From CAYWQB01 sp964460785 (GTDB lineage: Bacteria; Chlamydiota; Chlamydiia; Chlamydiales; CAYWQB01), in NCBI GenBank assembly GCA_964460785.1, contig CAYWQB010000001.1, positions 186,001-250,000 of the forward strand: a stretch of 64,000 nucleotides of DNA. Direction: 5' to 3'. A model generated the notes under the pieces. That model was not told where the DNA came from. It was given only the letters and a program-made list of their open reading frames with translations, and did no database searches. Position numbers and translations under genes: made by a program. The stretch's first letter is position 1. The number at the start of each line of letters is the position of its first letter. This document shows, piece after piece, positions 49,213-58,612 of this stretch.

Positions 49213-50967
49213 GTGTTTGAAAGTTCTTTAGCTCTACGCTATCTTCTTCCTCGCCGCCGTAAACTTTCTTTATCCCTAATCTCTCTTGTTTCCACGTTAG
49301 TCATTGCTACCGTCGTGTGGCTGGTTATCGTGTTTCTTTCCGTCACAGATGGTCTAGAGCAGAAGTGGCTTCAAGGACTCGTCTCATTACATGGCCCCTG
49401 CCGCCTAGAGCCAAAAGAGAGCTACTATACCAGCTATGACTACCTAATCGATCGCTATAGTGAGCAAAGTGGCTACCACTCCTTAAGCCTTATCGAAAAA
49501 TCCAATCAACTCGCCTCTCCATACCAGCCCGGTATCGATCCAACCCTTCCTCCCCACTTCCCCTCTCGCTGGCAACCTCCAAATACAAAGCAAAAGATAG
49601 CACTTCTTCCCTATACACTAGATGTCGTGCACACCCTGCCAACAAAAAAACCTGTAGCCATGGATAGCTTTTGCTACTCTTTTGGTGAAGTGCGCTTTCA
49701 GCTGTCCCCTCGCTCTAGAAGGCAAAATAGGCAGATCAAACAACATGCTGTGGTACATTCCATCTTAGAGCATGACCCCTACCTTGCTGACATGCTTCTT
49801 CCTCCCAGTGCTGCTGACCTGAAGAACCTCTACACTCTCCTCCTGCAGCACCCCCCCAGCAAGCTCGCTGCCCATGAACTTAAGCGCTTATTTACTCACT
49901 GTACGGTTTTCATTAGCCAAGGTGATGGCCAAAAGAAAAAGTTACCCAATGCTCTGCTCCCTGCTTTTAAAGATGGGCAATACATTTTACCCTTAGAAGG
50001 GACAGAGGTAGAGCTTGAAACACTCTCTCTTTCCTTTCGCGATCCTCAGACAAAGTTCACTGCCCCCCCTTCCCTTTCTCCTCTTTGGATCTACCAAGTG
50101 GACCAAATTCATCTACCTTTTTCACCTCTCTTGGGGCAAGGCACCTTAACTTCAAGCTCTCTACAGGAACAAGGGTTAACCGTTGGAGCCTGTGGAAGTA
50201 TTCACTACAAAGCAATTGGAGGGACGTCTGCAAAAGAAATGCAGGCTCCTTGCTATACAGCGGGATTTTATACAGCAGCCCTTGGAGGTCTTGGTTCCAA
50301 GCTTATTTTTGCTCCAAAAGATTTCGTTAGTGAAATGGCTAGAGCACAGCTTCAGCAAGGCCAAGAGGGTTATATACTCTGGGCTCAACCCCTAGAAGAG
50401 GTCTCTGCTTATGCAGACCGCTTACAAACCAAGCTAAAGCAGGCGGGTCTTGCCTCCTACTGGAATGTCAGCACCTTTCATACTTACGATTTTAGCCGAG
50501 AGTTCGTTCAGCAGCTAAAAAGCGACCGCTTGCTCCTCTCTTTGATTTCAGCCATTATTCTACTTGTTGCTGGATCCAACATTGTGTCTATGTTATTGAT
50601 CTTGGTTCATGACAAGCGCAATGAAATTGGCATTCTCCGTGCTCTAGGAGCAAAGTCTCGTAGCATCTTACTGCTATTTGCCTTTTGCGGGCTTGCTATT
50701 GGAGCTGTCAGTGCAAGTTTAGGAACTGCTGCCGCATGGCTCACCTTAGCAAACCTAGATAGCCTTGCTGCCTTTTTGAGCTTTTTGCAAGGCCATGAAG
50801 CCTTTAGTGAAGCATTCTATGGCAAAAGCCTTCCAAAAGAGATGAGCTTGCATGTCCTTCTTGAAATTTGGTCGATGACATTACTTATCTCGCTACTGGC
50901 AGCAACGATCCCTGCTTGCAAAGCATGCCTGCTGAAACCTACAGAAATCTTGCGGAAAACCTCATGA
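49213..50967 (+). CDS. lolE: Lipoprotein-releasing permease LolC/LolE type
   Basis: This 584-residue inner-membrane permease works with LolD to release lipoproteins from the inner membrane. One hydrophobic helix lies near residues 20-45, followed by a very large periplasmic region (about 50-430) and three helices near 440-465, 485-515 and 550-575 forming the FtsX domain, with N-E-I-G-I-L-R-A-L-G-A-K in the conserved cytoplasmic coupling loop. LolC/E proteins are usually about 400 residues, so the periplasmic part is enlarged. GTG start with GGGGAAGAGA before it. Only one permease gene is present, implying a homodimer. Confidence 0.88.
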   Translation: MFESSLALRYLLPRRRKLSLSLISLVSTLVIATVVWLVIVFLSVTDGLEQKWLQGLVSLHGPCRLEPKESYYTSYDYLIDRYSEQSGYHSLSLIEKSNQLASPYQPGIDPTLPPHFPSRWQPPNTKQKIALLPYTLDVVHTLPTKKPVAMDSFCYSFGEVRFQLSPRSRRQNRQIKQHAVVHSILEHDPYLADMLLPPSAADLKNLYTLLLQHPPSKLAAHELKRLFTHCTVFISQGDGQKKKLPNALLPAFKDGQYILPLEGTEVELETLSLSFRDPQTKFTAPPSLSPLWIYQVDQIHLPFSPLLGQGTLTSSSLQEQGLTVGACGSIHYKAIGGTSAKEMQAPCYTAGFYTAALGGLGSKLIFAPKDFVSEMARAQLQQGQEGYILWAQPLEEVSAYADRLQTKLKQAGLASYWNVSTFHTYDFSREFVQQLKSDRLLLSLISAIILLVAGSNIVSMLLILVHDKRNEIGILRALGAKSRSILLLFAFCGLAIGAVSASLGTAAAWLTLANLDSLAAFLSFLQGHEAFSEAFYGKSLPKEMSLHVLLEIWSMTLLISLLAATIPACKACLLKPTEILRKTS

Positions 50968-51641
50968 CAGCCTTGCTTGAAGCGCATCACCTGTACAAAA
51001 CCTTTCAAACACCCAAACCATTTCATGTTCTTCGGGACATTTCTCTCCAACTGTTTCCAGGGGAGAGCATAGCTATCGTGGGTGCCTCTGGAGAGGGAAA
51101 AAGCACCTTACTTCACCTTCTTGCCGGTTTAGACGCCCCAACAAAGGGAGACATTTCCTTTAATGGCCAGCCCTTCCGCAACTTTTCACTAGCCGAGCTT
51201 CGCAACAAGCACTTTGGGTTTATCTTCCAGTCCTTTTATCTTTTAGATGAAGACTCCAGCTTGCAAAATGTTCTGCTGCCAGCCCAAATTGGTCGCCAAC
51301 CAACGGGCAAGCACTCTAAAGTTTATGCTCGAGCCACCGATCTTCTGAAAGAGGTCGGCCTACAAGATCACCTGGACACCCCAGTGAAGCTCTTATCTGG
51401 AGGAGAAAGGCAACGTGTAGCGCTTGCAAGGGCACTTTGCAATAACCCTGAAGTTTTATTTGCAGATGAACCTACAGGCAACCTGGATCATAGAACCTCT
51501 AAAGAGATTCATCAGCTTTTGATTGCTCATACACAGGAAGCAAACAAGGGGCTCCTGGTCGTTACCCATGACCTTGACCTCGCTTCTTTATGTGACTCCA
51601 CTTACTGTCTAGAGAGTGGCCTGCTAACTAAACAATCATAG
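50964..51641 (+). CDS. lolD: Lipoprotein-releasing ABC transporter ATPase LolD
   Basis: This 225-residue ABC ATPase starts at the ATG at 50964, overlapping the permease stop (ATGA); a longer frame from 50868 lies inside the permease gene. Walker A G-A-S-G-E-G-K-S-T is at residues 40-48, the signature is L-S-G-G-E-R-Q-R-V-A, Walker B V-L-F-A-D-E-P-T-G-N-L-D, and the switch V-V-T-H-D. Together with the permease it forms the MacB-class mechanotransmission transporter; LolD is the likely identity from context. Confidence 0.94.
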   Translation: MTALLEAHHLYKTFQTPKPFHVLRDISLQLFPGESIAIVGASGEGKSTLLHLLAGLDAPTKGDISFNGQPFRNFSLAELRNKHFGFIFQSFYLLDEDSSLQNVLLPAQIGRQPTGKHSKVYARATDLLKEVGLQDHLDTPVKLLSGGERQRVALARALCNNPEVLFADEPTGNLDHRTSKEIHQLLIAHTQEANKGLLVVTHDLDLASLCDSTYCLESGLLTKQS

Positions 51642-51715
51642 TTTCACCTTGCGAACTATTTAGCACTATTTTAACGTTTTCTTTATCCAATAAAACAAAA
51701 ACACCAGTGACTGTG

Positions 51716-52630
51716 ATGAGCAAAATTCGCTCTATTTTTTCTCATTCTCCATACGTTGTTGGAGCTCTTTGTAATTTTATTGGTCCTCGTATTACGGGAG
51801 GCGACTACCGAGAGGTTTGTGGTCACCTTGTTAAAGCGATTCAAGCAAGACCTCATGCCACCCAAACAAGTGCAGGCCTAACCTTTATGGGTGCAGCCTA
51901 TTGGGGATTGCGACAAACCTTTAGAGCATCCCCTGCAACAGCAGCCTTAAAAGCTGTAGAGGGAGAGATTTATGCTCTCCTTGGTAAAATTGATAAGCTA
52001 CAAGATAAAAATGACAAGCGTATTGAAGCTCTTGGCAAGCTTCGCTCTGCAGAGCAACACGACCCTAGCCACTTAGCATACATAAGCAGTCAACACCAGA
52101 ATCTCTGTATAAGCCTAGAAAAAGATATCCAATCAGCAAGGCAAAGCATCGAGCTAAAAATGAACAGTGCTGGAGAGACCCCTGCAATTAATCGCCTGCG
52201 CAAAATGGAGATTAGTGGCCTTAAAAAAGATGTTCGTCTAGGAGAGCAAAGAGCCCTTCCATCCGACTATCTGAAAAGCATTGTGGATCATGTTGTAGAA
52301 GAGCTTGATCAGTTGCATAGCGAGTTCCAATTAAGCCTGAATAGCTTTTTAGATGGCGCAGGAGAAGCCAGAGAAGACCACTTCCCTAAACGAGAAATCT
52401 ACACCAATTTGAGGAATACGACTTATAAAGCACTTGTCGATATCAGCAAAACAAGAAATACCCTTGAAGGAGAAGAGCCTTCACTTGGTCAACGCATGAT
52501 CTCAAAGCCGACACAGTCAGTTTTGGGCATCGGAACAATGGCTCTTGGAGCCTACCTAGTAGCAAGCTCTTTTTTCGGTATCCCAGCACTCCCGCAAGAC
52601 TATCGCTTTCAACCCAGCATAGCAGGTTAA
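51716..52630 (+). CDS. Unknown coiled-coil protein with C-terminal hydrophobic segment
   Basis: This protein of about 304 residues is not recognised. The ATG at 51716 is preferred; an in-frame GTG lies at 51707. Weakly hydrophobic residues occur near the N-terminus (V-V-G-A-L-C-N-F-I-G), a long charged helical region spans about 75-245, and a hydrophobic helix lies near 270-293 (L-G-I-G-T-M-A-L-G-A-Y-L-V-A). A single C-terminal membrane anchor with a cytosolic or host-facing coiled coil is plausible. It stands apart on the plus strand and converges on lpdA. Confidence 0.7.
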   Translation: MSKIRSIFSHSPYVVGALCNFIGPRITGGDYREVCGHLVKAIQARPHATQTSAGLTFMGAAYWGLRQTFRASPATAALKAVEGEIYALLGKIDKLQDKNDKRIEALGKLRSAEQHDPSHLAYISSQHQNLCISLEKDIQSARQSIELKMNSAGETPAINRLRKMEISGLKKDVRLGEQRALPSDYLKSIVDHVVEELDQLHSEFQLSLNSFLDGAGEAREDHFPKREIYTNLRNTTYKALVDISKTRNTLEGEEPSLGQRMISKPTQSVLGIGTMALGAYLVASSFFGIPALPQDYRFQPSIAG

Positions 52631-52643
52631 AAAATCTAAGCCA

Positions 52644-54044
52644 TCAAGAATGAAGAGCATCTCCATGACAAGCTAAGCAAGCTTCTTTAAAAGCTTCTGA
52701 CAATGTAGGGTGAGGAAAGCACATACTCCCAACCTCTTTTGCCTTCGCTCCAAAATGAAGTGCCATCGTTGCTTGTGTAATCATCTCACTTGCATGAGGG
52801 GCCAATATATGGACACCCAAAATACGATCGGTGCCTTCATCAGCTAAAACAGAAACAAAGCCGCTTCCCTCTCCCATGCAACTTGCACGAGAGTTTGCAC
52901 GCAGAGCAAACTGCCCTTTTCTGTAAGGGACAGCGTTCTCTTTGAGTTCTTCCTCTGAAAATCCTACGGAAGCCACTTCAGGAGCTGTATAGACAACACT
53001 AGGGACTTCAATATAAGAAACTTTAGAGTGATGCCCTGCCAAGAACTCTACTACAGCGACCCCCTCTTCAGAGGCTTTATGGGCTAACATCGGCCCATCT
53101 ACGACATCTCCTACAGCATAAATATGCTTATGCTCTGTCTGAAACTGATCATTTACAGGGATTCGCCCTTGAACATCCGTTTGAATATTGATTTTCTCTA
53201 GCTGCAGCCCTTCTGTGCGTGCACGACGACCAACTGAGACTAAAATCACATCTGCAGCAAGAGTCTGTTCATTTTGCTTTTGATCAAGAATTGTGAGCTT
53301 TGTTGTCCATTTGCCCTCTGTACTTCCCGTAGCTTTTGCGCCAAGGTGAAAAAGCATTCCTTGCTTTTCTAATTCTTTGCGCAGCCCTTTGCGCAGGCTC
53401 ATATCCATACCTGGGCATATTTCAGGCAGAGCTTCCACCACTGTAATTTCCGTTCCCAGTCTCCGGAAAACAGACCCAAGCTCAAGGCCAATCACCCCTC
53501 CCCCAATAATAATCATCTTCTTAGGGGGCTTTGATAAGGAAAGAGCTCCACTTGAGCTAATCACACGCTCCCCTTCAAAGGGCAAAAAGGGCAAAGAAAT
53601 GGGCTCAGAGCCTGTAGCAATCAGTACATGTTTAGCTTGTAGCTGCTCCTTGCCTTTATCTGAAGTTACCTCTATCTCATGAGGACTCAGGAACGCTGCT
53701 TGACCAGGAAAAAGGGAAACCTTTTTCTTTTTCATCAGGCCTGCAATCCCTTGAGTAAATTGCTTGATCACTGCTTGTTTTTTTTCTTGCAATGTCTCCC
53801 AGTTGAGTTCTAGCCCCTTCCCCTGCAGACCAAAAGACTCACCATGATTACAAACCCATGTATACATTTCTGTTGCATGCAGCAATGTCTTTGAAGGGAT
53901 ACACCCTTCCTGCAAGCAAGTTCCTCCAAGCGCATCTGCCTTTGACACACAAGCAACTTTTAGGCCTAGCTGTGCAGCTCTTAAACTTGCGACATACCCT
54001 GCTGGGCCTCCACCAATTACGACTAAATCAAAAGAGTGACTCAT
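52644..54044 (-). CDS. lpdA: Dihydrolipoamide dehydrogenase (E3)
   Basis: E3 reoxidises the dihydrolipoyl group of 2-oxoacid dehydrogenase complexes with NAD+. It has 466 residues. FAD-binding G-G-G-P-A-G is at residues 11-16, and the redox-active pair Cys43/Cys48 lies in G-G-T-C-L-Q-E-G-C-I-P-S-K. NAD-binding G-G-G-V-I-G-L-E-L-G is in the middle, and the active-site H-P-T-L-S-E-A near the end. It follows sucB by 15 bases, so this E3 probably serves the 2-oxoglutarate complex. Confidence 0.97.
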   Translation of the reverse strand: MSHSFDLVVIGGGPAGYVASLRAAQLGLKVACVSKADALGGTCLQEGCIPSKTLLHATEMYTWVCNHGESFGLQGKGLELNWETLQEKKQAVIKQFTQGIAGLMKKKKVSLFPGQAAFLSPHEIEVTSDKGKEQLQAKHVLIATGSEPISLPFLPFEGERVISSSGALSLSKPPKKMIIIGGGVIGLELGSVFRRLGTEITVVEALPEICPGMDMSLRKGLRKELEKQGMLFHLGAKATGSTEGKWTTKLTILDQKQNEQTLAADVILVSVGRRARTEGLQLEKINIQTDVQGRIPVNDQFQTEHKHIYAVGDVVDGPMLAHKASEEGVAVVEFLAGHHSKVSYIEVPSVVYTAPEVASVGFSEEELKENAVPYRKGQFALRANSRASCMGEGSGFVSVLADEGTDRILGVHILAPHASEMITQATMALHFGAKAKEVGSMCFPHPTLSEAFKEACLACHGDALHS

Positions 54045-54059
54045 TTCAAGTGGCCCCTG

Positions 54060-55211
54060 TTAAAGTTCAAGAAGTAAACGCTCTGGCTGCTCAAGACTTT
54101 CCTTAATCCGCACAAGGAAAGTCACAGCTTCTTTCCCATCAACGATACGATGGTCATAGCTTAAAGCAACATACATCATCGGTCGAATGACAATTTCATC
54201 ATTAACTACGACAGCTCGCTTTTCAATGCGATGTAAGCCTAAAATTCCACTTTGAGGAGGATTTAAAATAGGAGTGGAGAGCAAAGAGCCATACACACCG
54301 CCATTGGTGATGGTAAAGCCTCCCCCCTGTAGAGCATCTAAGCTGATAGACCCCTCTCGTGCTTGCTTTGCATAGTTTGCAATTGAAGACTCTACTTGAG
54401 CAAACGACATCTTATCAGCTCCCTTCAAAACAGGAACCATTAACCCTTTATCTGTGCCTACAGCAACCCCAATATCATATGTATTGCGATAAACAATATC
54501 CCCCCCCTCTAAATAAGCGAGTATTCCAGGAATTTCCTGCAAAGCGCGAATACTTGCTTTCACAAAAAAGGACATAAAGCCTAGCCGTGCACCATGGCGT
54601 TTCTCAAAAGCTTCTTTATGCTTCGCTCTCAATGCCATGACAGGTGCCATGTCGATCTCATTAAACGTTGTCAGCATTGCGGTTTCATTTTTCACCTTCA
54701 CAAGGCGCTGAGCAATTACCTGACGAATCTTACTCATTTTTTTTCGCTCTGTCGAAGCTACAGATTGTGTAGCAGGAGTCGTGGTGGCTACAGAGGCTTT
54801 TGCCTCTTTCAAGAAGCTCTCTCTTGGAATACGAAGTGTGGCTCCTGAAGCTTGAGGCACAGGTTTTGCAGTATTTGTAGATGAAGCCTCTTGCGGCAAA
54901 GCTTCTTTTTTCTCCGGCTCTTTTTCTTTTTCAGGCTGAGGCTTTGCAGCAACAGGGGCCTCTTTAGGAGGCGCCTGAGAGGTATCGATCTCTCCTACTG
55001 TGGCACCAATTTGCACTGTTTGATCCACTGCGATATCTAGTGTCACTTGCCCTGCAGCAGGAGCATACACCACCTGATTTACTTTATCGGTTTCAATTTC
55101 AAAAAGCTCTTCATCTGCTTGAACATAGCTTCCTGAGGGTTTACAGATCGTGCAGATTGTCGCTTCCGTTATGGACTCTCCGACTTGGGGGATCACAATA
55201 GCTTTTTTCAT
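54060..55211 (-). CDS. sucB: Dihydrolipoamide succinyltransferase (E2) of 2-oxoglutarate dehydrogenase
   Basis: E2 transfers the succinyl group to CoA and forms the complex core. It has 383 residues. The single lipoyl domain has the lipoyl Lys43 in E-I-E-T-D-K-V. A Pro/Glu/Ala/Lys-rich linker covers about 78-155, and the catalytic domain follows, ending with Y-D-H-R-I-V-D-G-K-E-A. The peripheral subunit-binding domain normally found between linker and catalytic domain (G-T-G-x-x-G-R-I) is not recognisable. The ATG lies 1 base after the sucA stop, with GAGGG before it. Confidence 0.95.
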   Translation of the reverse strand: MKKAIVIPQVGESITEATICTICKPSGSYVQADEELFEIETDKVNQVVYAPAAGQVTLDIAVDQTVQIGATVGEIDTSQAPPKEAPVAAKPQPEKEKEPEKKEALPQEASSTNTAKPVPQASGATLRIPRESFLKEAKASVATTTPATQSVASTERKKMSKIRQVIAQRLVKVKNETAMLTTFNEIDMAPVMALRAKHKEAFEKRHGARLGFMSFFVKASIRALQEIPGILAYLEGGDIVYRNTYDIGVAVGTDKGLMVPVLKGADKMSFAQVESSIANYAKQAREGSISLDALQGGGFTITNGGVYGSLLSTPILNPPQSGILGLHRIEKRAVVVNDEIVIRPMMYVALSYDHRIVDGKEAVTFLVRIKESLEQPERLLLEL

Positions 55212-55212
55212 G

Positions 55213-57948
55213 CTAGCCCTCTATCACTTGTTCAAATTGATCAAAAATGCTTTTCATTCGCTGCTCATAAGCGGCATGGGTTCCAACTGCAGGCGAAGCG
55301 CTTTTTGGGCTACCTACAAATAGAGGTTTGCGCCCTAAAGCCTCTTCTAACTCATCTGCAATATAGCTCCATGCACCCATATTCTTTGGCTCTTCTTGTA
55401 TCCAGACAAGTTGCTCAAGGTTTGGGTATTGCGCAAGAGCGTTTTGCAGCTTTTGCTTATGTAGAGGATACAGTTGCTCCACTCGCAGACAAGGGAATGG
55501 CTTCCACCCTCTTTTTTCTGCTTCCGCCTGTAATGAATAGTACATCTTACCACTCACAAGAGCAACCTTTCTTGCATCTGTATTTTTGCTACCTGAGACT
55601 AAGATTTCTTCAAAGCCGCCTTGACTTAAGGAAGCTCGTGAACTACGACAAGCAGGATAGCGCAATAACATCTTTGGAGACATAACAATCAGTGGCTTAC
55701 GAAACTTCATCTGTACTTGCCGCCTGAGTAAATGAAACAATTGAGCGGGCGTAGAGGGGTTGGCAACAAAGATATTTAAATCTGCTGCTTGCTGTAAAAA
55801 TCGCTCGAGCCTAGCCGATGAGTGGTCAGGCCCTTGTCCTTCATACCCGTGAGGCAAGAGCATAACGAGCCCTGAGCATACCCCCCACTTTTGCTCTGAA
55901 GAGACAACATATTCATCAATCATGTTTTGTGCGCCATTGGCAAAGTCTCCAAATTGCGCTTCCCAAACCACAAGGCTTTGGGGCCATGCCATTGAATAGC
56001 CGATTTCAAACCCCAGTGCTGCCTCTTCTGAAAGGCTAGAGTTAAGGATCTGCAAGGGATTGTTTTTTGCACATTTACTCAATGGTATGTAGCTATGTTG
56101 ATCCTGTTGATCAATCCATGCAGCCTGCCTATGAGAGAAGGTCCCCCTTTGGCTATCTTGTCCTGCAATACGCACATGGACACCTTCCTCTAACAGAGAG
56201 CCTAAAGCCAAGTGTTCAGCCATGCCCCAGTCGATGACCTCTTCATCATGCTTAGCCTGTAACATTTTTTCACGTTCCCCAACTAAGCGTTTAAGCTTCC
56301 GGTGCAAGTTGAGGTCTTCAGGGATGTGACAAATTTTCTGTCCAATCTTTTGCAAAAGGTCTTCAGGAACAGCCGTGGCTACGGGAGAGAGGACATGCTC
56401 CTCTGAAGGAAAGCTTTCATACTCTTGCCATAGAGCTTCTCTTTCTCCACTTGGAGGGGAAGCTTTAAACTGCTCAATCGTATCGAGATCTTTCTGAAGA
56501 GCTTCTTTGAAGCTTTTTTCGGACTGCTCGGCAAGCTGTCGGTCGATGGCCCCCTGCTGAATCAACTGCTCCTGATAGATCTCACGGACAGTTTTTTTCT
56601 GCGCTATTTCCTGATAATGCCAGGGCTGAGTAAACATGGGTTCATCAGATTCATTATGCCCATACTTCCTATAGCAACTTAGGTCAATAAATACATCGAT
56701 GCCAAACTGTTGACGAATCTCCATAGCTAATTTCATCGCATAGATGCAGCGCTCGGGGTCTTCCGCATTTACATGAAAGACAGGGTGTCCAAAAGTTTTT
56801 GCAATATCGGTGCAATAACGCGTAGAGCGAGATTCTTGTGGAAGCGCTGTAAACCCTAGGTGGTTGTTGAGTACAATATGGATAGTCCCTCCTGTACTGT
56901 ACTCTTTGATGTTTGAAAATTGCTGCGTCTCATAAACCACTCCTTGTCCAGCAATGGCTGCATCTCCATGCACTTGAACTCCAACAATTTTTTTTCTTTC
57001 TTGGTCTCCCTGGTAGAGCTGTCTTGCAGCCACCTGTCCTTGCACAACGGGGTTTACTGACTCTAAATGGCTAGGGTTAGCGGAAAGAACAAGGCGCATT
57101 TCCTGGCCATTGGCAAGAGTCACTTTCGATGTATATCCCTTATGGTATTTGACATCACTGACTCCCTCTGTTTCATGAGGCAAGTATCCTTTTTCAAATT
57201 CACAAAAAATTTGCCCATAGGACTTACGCATAAGGTTACTTAAAACATTGAGCCGCCCTCGGTGAGCCATCCCGAAGACAAACTCCTCCACACCATGTTC
57301 TGCTCCTGCAGCCAGCATAGCTTGTAGCATAGGAATGAGAGTCTCTGCCCCTTCAATGGAAAAGCGCTTTTGCCCTGTATACTTTGTATGCAAAAAGGCT
57401 TCAAAAACTTCAGATTTACTTAAGTGCTCTAAGATCTGCTTTTTGTCATCAGAGGTTAAGGAGGGTTGACCACGACATGGCTCAAGCTTTTCTTGCATCC
57501 ATTGTTCAAACTCTGGGCTGATTAGCCCCATGAACTCGACTCCCATGGTCTGGCAGTAGGTCGCTTCTAATCGATCAACCAGCTCTCCAAGAGTCGCCTG
57601 TTCTTCTTCCATCACTTGAAATGTAGGCACTTGTCGGTTTAAGTCTGCCTCGCTAAATCCATAGGTTTGCAGCTGTAGTTGAGCAACGGGGTGAACTTCT
57701 GTTGAGAGAGGGTTTGTTTTTGCCTTCAAATGTCCATAGCGCCGGTAGGCATCAATCAGTCGCACCACCCCTTCAAAAGGCTGGCTTTGGCCATCCCTTT
57801 CTTTAGAAGACCCCAGCTCAAGCCCAGAGAAAAAATATCTCCACGAGGAATCTACACTTAGAGGGTCTTTCAAGAATTGCTGATAAAGTTCATCAAGTAG
57901 CGGACTTTGCGCAAGTTGCGCAAAAGAGAGGTGATCTTGCCCCATCAA
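55213..57948 (-). CDS. sucA: 2-Oxoglutarate dehydrogenase E1
   Basis: This thiamine-diphosphate enzyme decarboxylates 2-oxoglutarate and succinylates the lipoyl group of SucB. It has 911 residues, close to the E. coli length of 933. The N-terminal segment L-D-E-L-Y-Q-Q-F matches the E2-binding N-terminus. The cofactor site is visible as H-G-D-A-A-I-A-G-Q-G-V-V and V-L-N-N-H-L-G-F-T, and the catalytic H-R-G-R-L-N-V-L-S-N and R-K-Y-G-H-N-E-S-D-E-P are present. A GAGGG site precedes the ATG. It leads the operon sucA-sucB-lpdA. Confidence 0.98.
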   Translation of the reverse strand: MMGQDHLSFAQLAQSPLLDELYQQFLKDPLSVDSSWRYFFSGLELGSSKERDGQSQPFEGVVRLIDAYRRYGHLKAKTNPLSTEVHPVAQLQLQTYGFSEADLNRQVPTFQVMEEEQATLGELVDRLEATYCQTMGVEFMGLISPEFEQWMQEKLEPCRGQPSLTSDDKKQILEHLSKSEVFEAFLHTKYTGQKRFSIEGAETLIPMLQAMLAAGAEHGVEEFVFGMAHRGRLNVLSNLMRKSYGQIFCEFEKGYLPHETEGVSDVKYHKGYTSKVTLANGQEMRLVLSANPSHLESVNPVVQGQVAARQLYQGDQERKKIVGVQVHGDAAIAGQGVVYETQQFSNIKEYSTGGTIHIVLNNHLGFTALPQESRSTRYCTDIAKTFGHPVFHVNAEDPERCIYAMKLAMEIRQQFGIDVFIDLSCYRKYGHNESDEPMFTQPWHYQEIAQKKTVREIYQEQLIQQGAIDRQLAEQSEKSFKEALQKDLDTIEQFKASPPSGEREALWQEYESFPSEEHVLSPVATAVPEDLLQKIGQKICHIPEDLNLHRKLKRLVGEREKMLQAKHDEEVIDWGMAEHLALGSLLEEGVHVRIAGQDSQRGTFSHRQAAWIDQQDQHSYIPLSKCAKNNPLQILNSSLSEEAALGFEIGYSMAWPQSLVVWEAQFGDFANGAQNMIDEYVVSSEQKWGVCSGLVMLLPHGYEGQGPDHSSARLERFLQQAADLNIFVANPSTPAQLFHLLRRQVQMKFRKPLIVMSPKMLLRYPACRSSRASLSQGGFEEILVSGSKNTDARKVALVSGKMYYSLQAEAEKRGWKPFPCLRVEQLYPLHKQKLQNALAQYPNLEQLVWIQEEPKNMGAWSYIADELEEALGRKPLFVGSPKSASPAVGTHAAYEQRMKSIFDQFEQVIEG

Positions 57949-58129
57949 ATATGGCCCTCAAGTAAAATATTTTTAACTTTGTCCAATTCATTGCACAGCC
58001 TAATCGAGTTTTACATAATGCGCAATGAGAACCCCCAGGAATAATGAGATAAAAAATGTCTTTTATTGCAAAAAATCGTCTCTCTTCCTTAAAAGGGCCG
58101 TGTAAAATTCAATACGCGGCGGAGTTTTC

Positions 58130-58612
58130 ATGACCGTTAAGAGTGACAGGCTAAAGAAGTTAGAGTCCGAACTTCGAGATCTAGAGGAATGGAAACGCCT
58201 CGGTCTTGTGCCTAAAAAGGACCAAAAGAAGCACGAAGAGGAAATTCTAGCGGTACGAGAACGCATTGAAGAAGAGCAAGCGCGCCTCGAATTCTTAAAA
58301 GAAAATGGGGAAGATGAGGAGTATATCCCTCCAAAGAAAGGGGTTCCTCGCCAATCGGGCTATATCAATATGCCGACGCTTCCTGATGTAGACTTAGATG
58401 AAGGAGCCAATAACAATACAAGCTCCGGATATACAGACATCTCTTCTGAAACAACAGAATCTACTGAATTTGAAAACACGACGACTTCTGATGTCACAGT
58501 AAGTGATGCCACTGAAAGTGACTTTGAGGATGAAGAAGACGATGATCCATTCAGCGATGCAAACCGCTGGAGACGAGGAATCGCAGACCCTGACGATGAG
58601 GATAATTGGTAA
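58130..58612 (+). CDS. Small acidic protein with N-terminal coiled coil
   Basis: This 160-residue protein has a heptad-like charged helix in residues 1-65 (L-K-K-L-E-S-E-L-R-D-L-E-E-W) and then a Ser/Thr/Asp/Glu-rich, probably disordered tail ending D-P-D-D-E-D-N-W. There is no signal peptide. Function is unknown. It lies between sucA and hemW, the place where I recall CT053 in C. trachomatis, so it may be the CT053 counterpart; that is from context, not alignment. The 3' end overlaps hemW by 17 bases. Confidence 0.75.
   Translation: MTVKSDRLKKLESELRDLEEWKRLGLVPKKDQKKHEEEILAVRERIEEEQARLEFLKENGEDEEYIPPKKGVPRQSGYINMPTLPDVDLDEGANNNTSSGYTDISSETTESTEFENTTTSDVTVSDATESDFEDEEDDDPFSDANRWRRGIADPDDEDNW

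Noticed and set aside
50868..50963. Upstream extension of the LolD frame
   Set aside because: It lies within the permease coding sequence; the ATG at 50964 overlaps the permease stop and starts the ABC domain directly.
58503..58595. Upstream extension of the HemW frame
   Set aside because: The extra residues are the shadow of the acidic protein's tail; the ATG at 58596 gives the normal HemW length.
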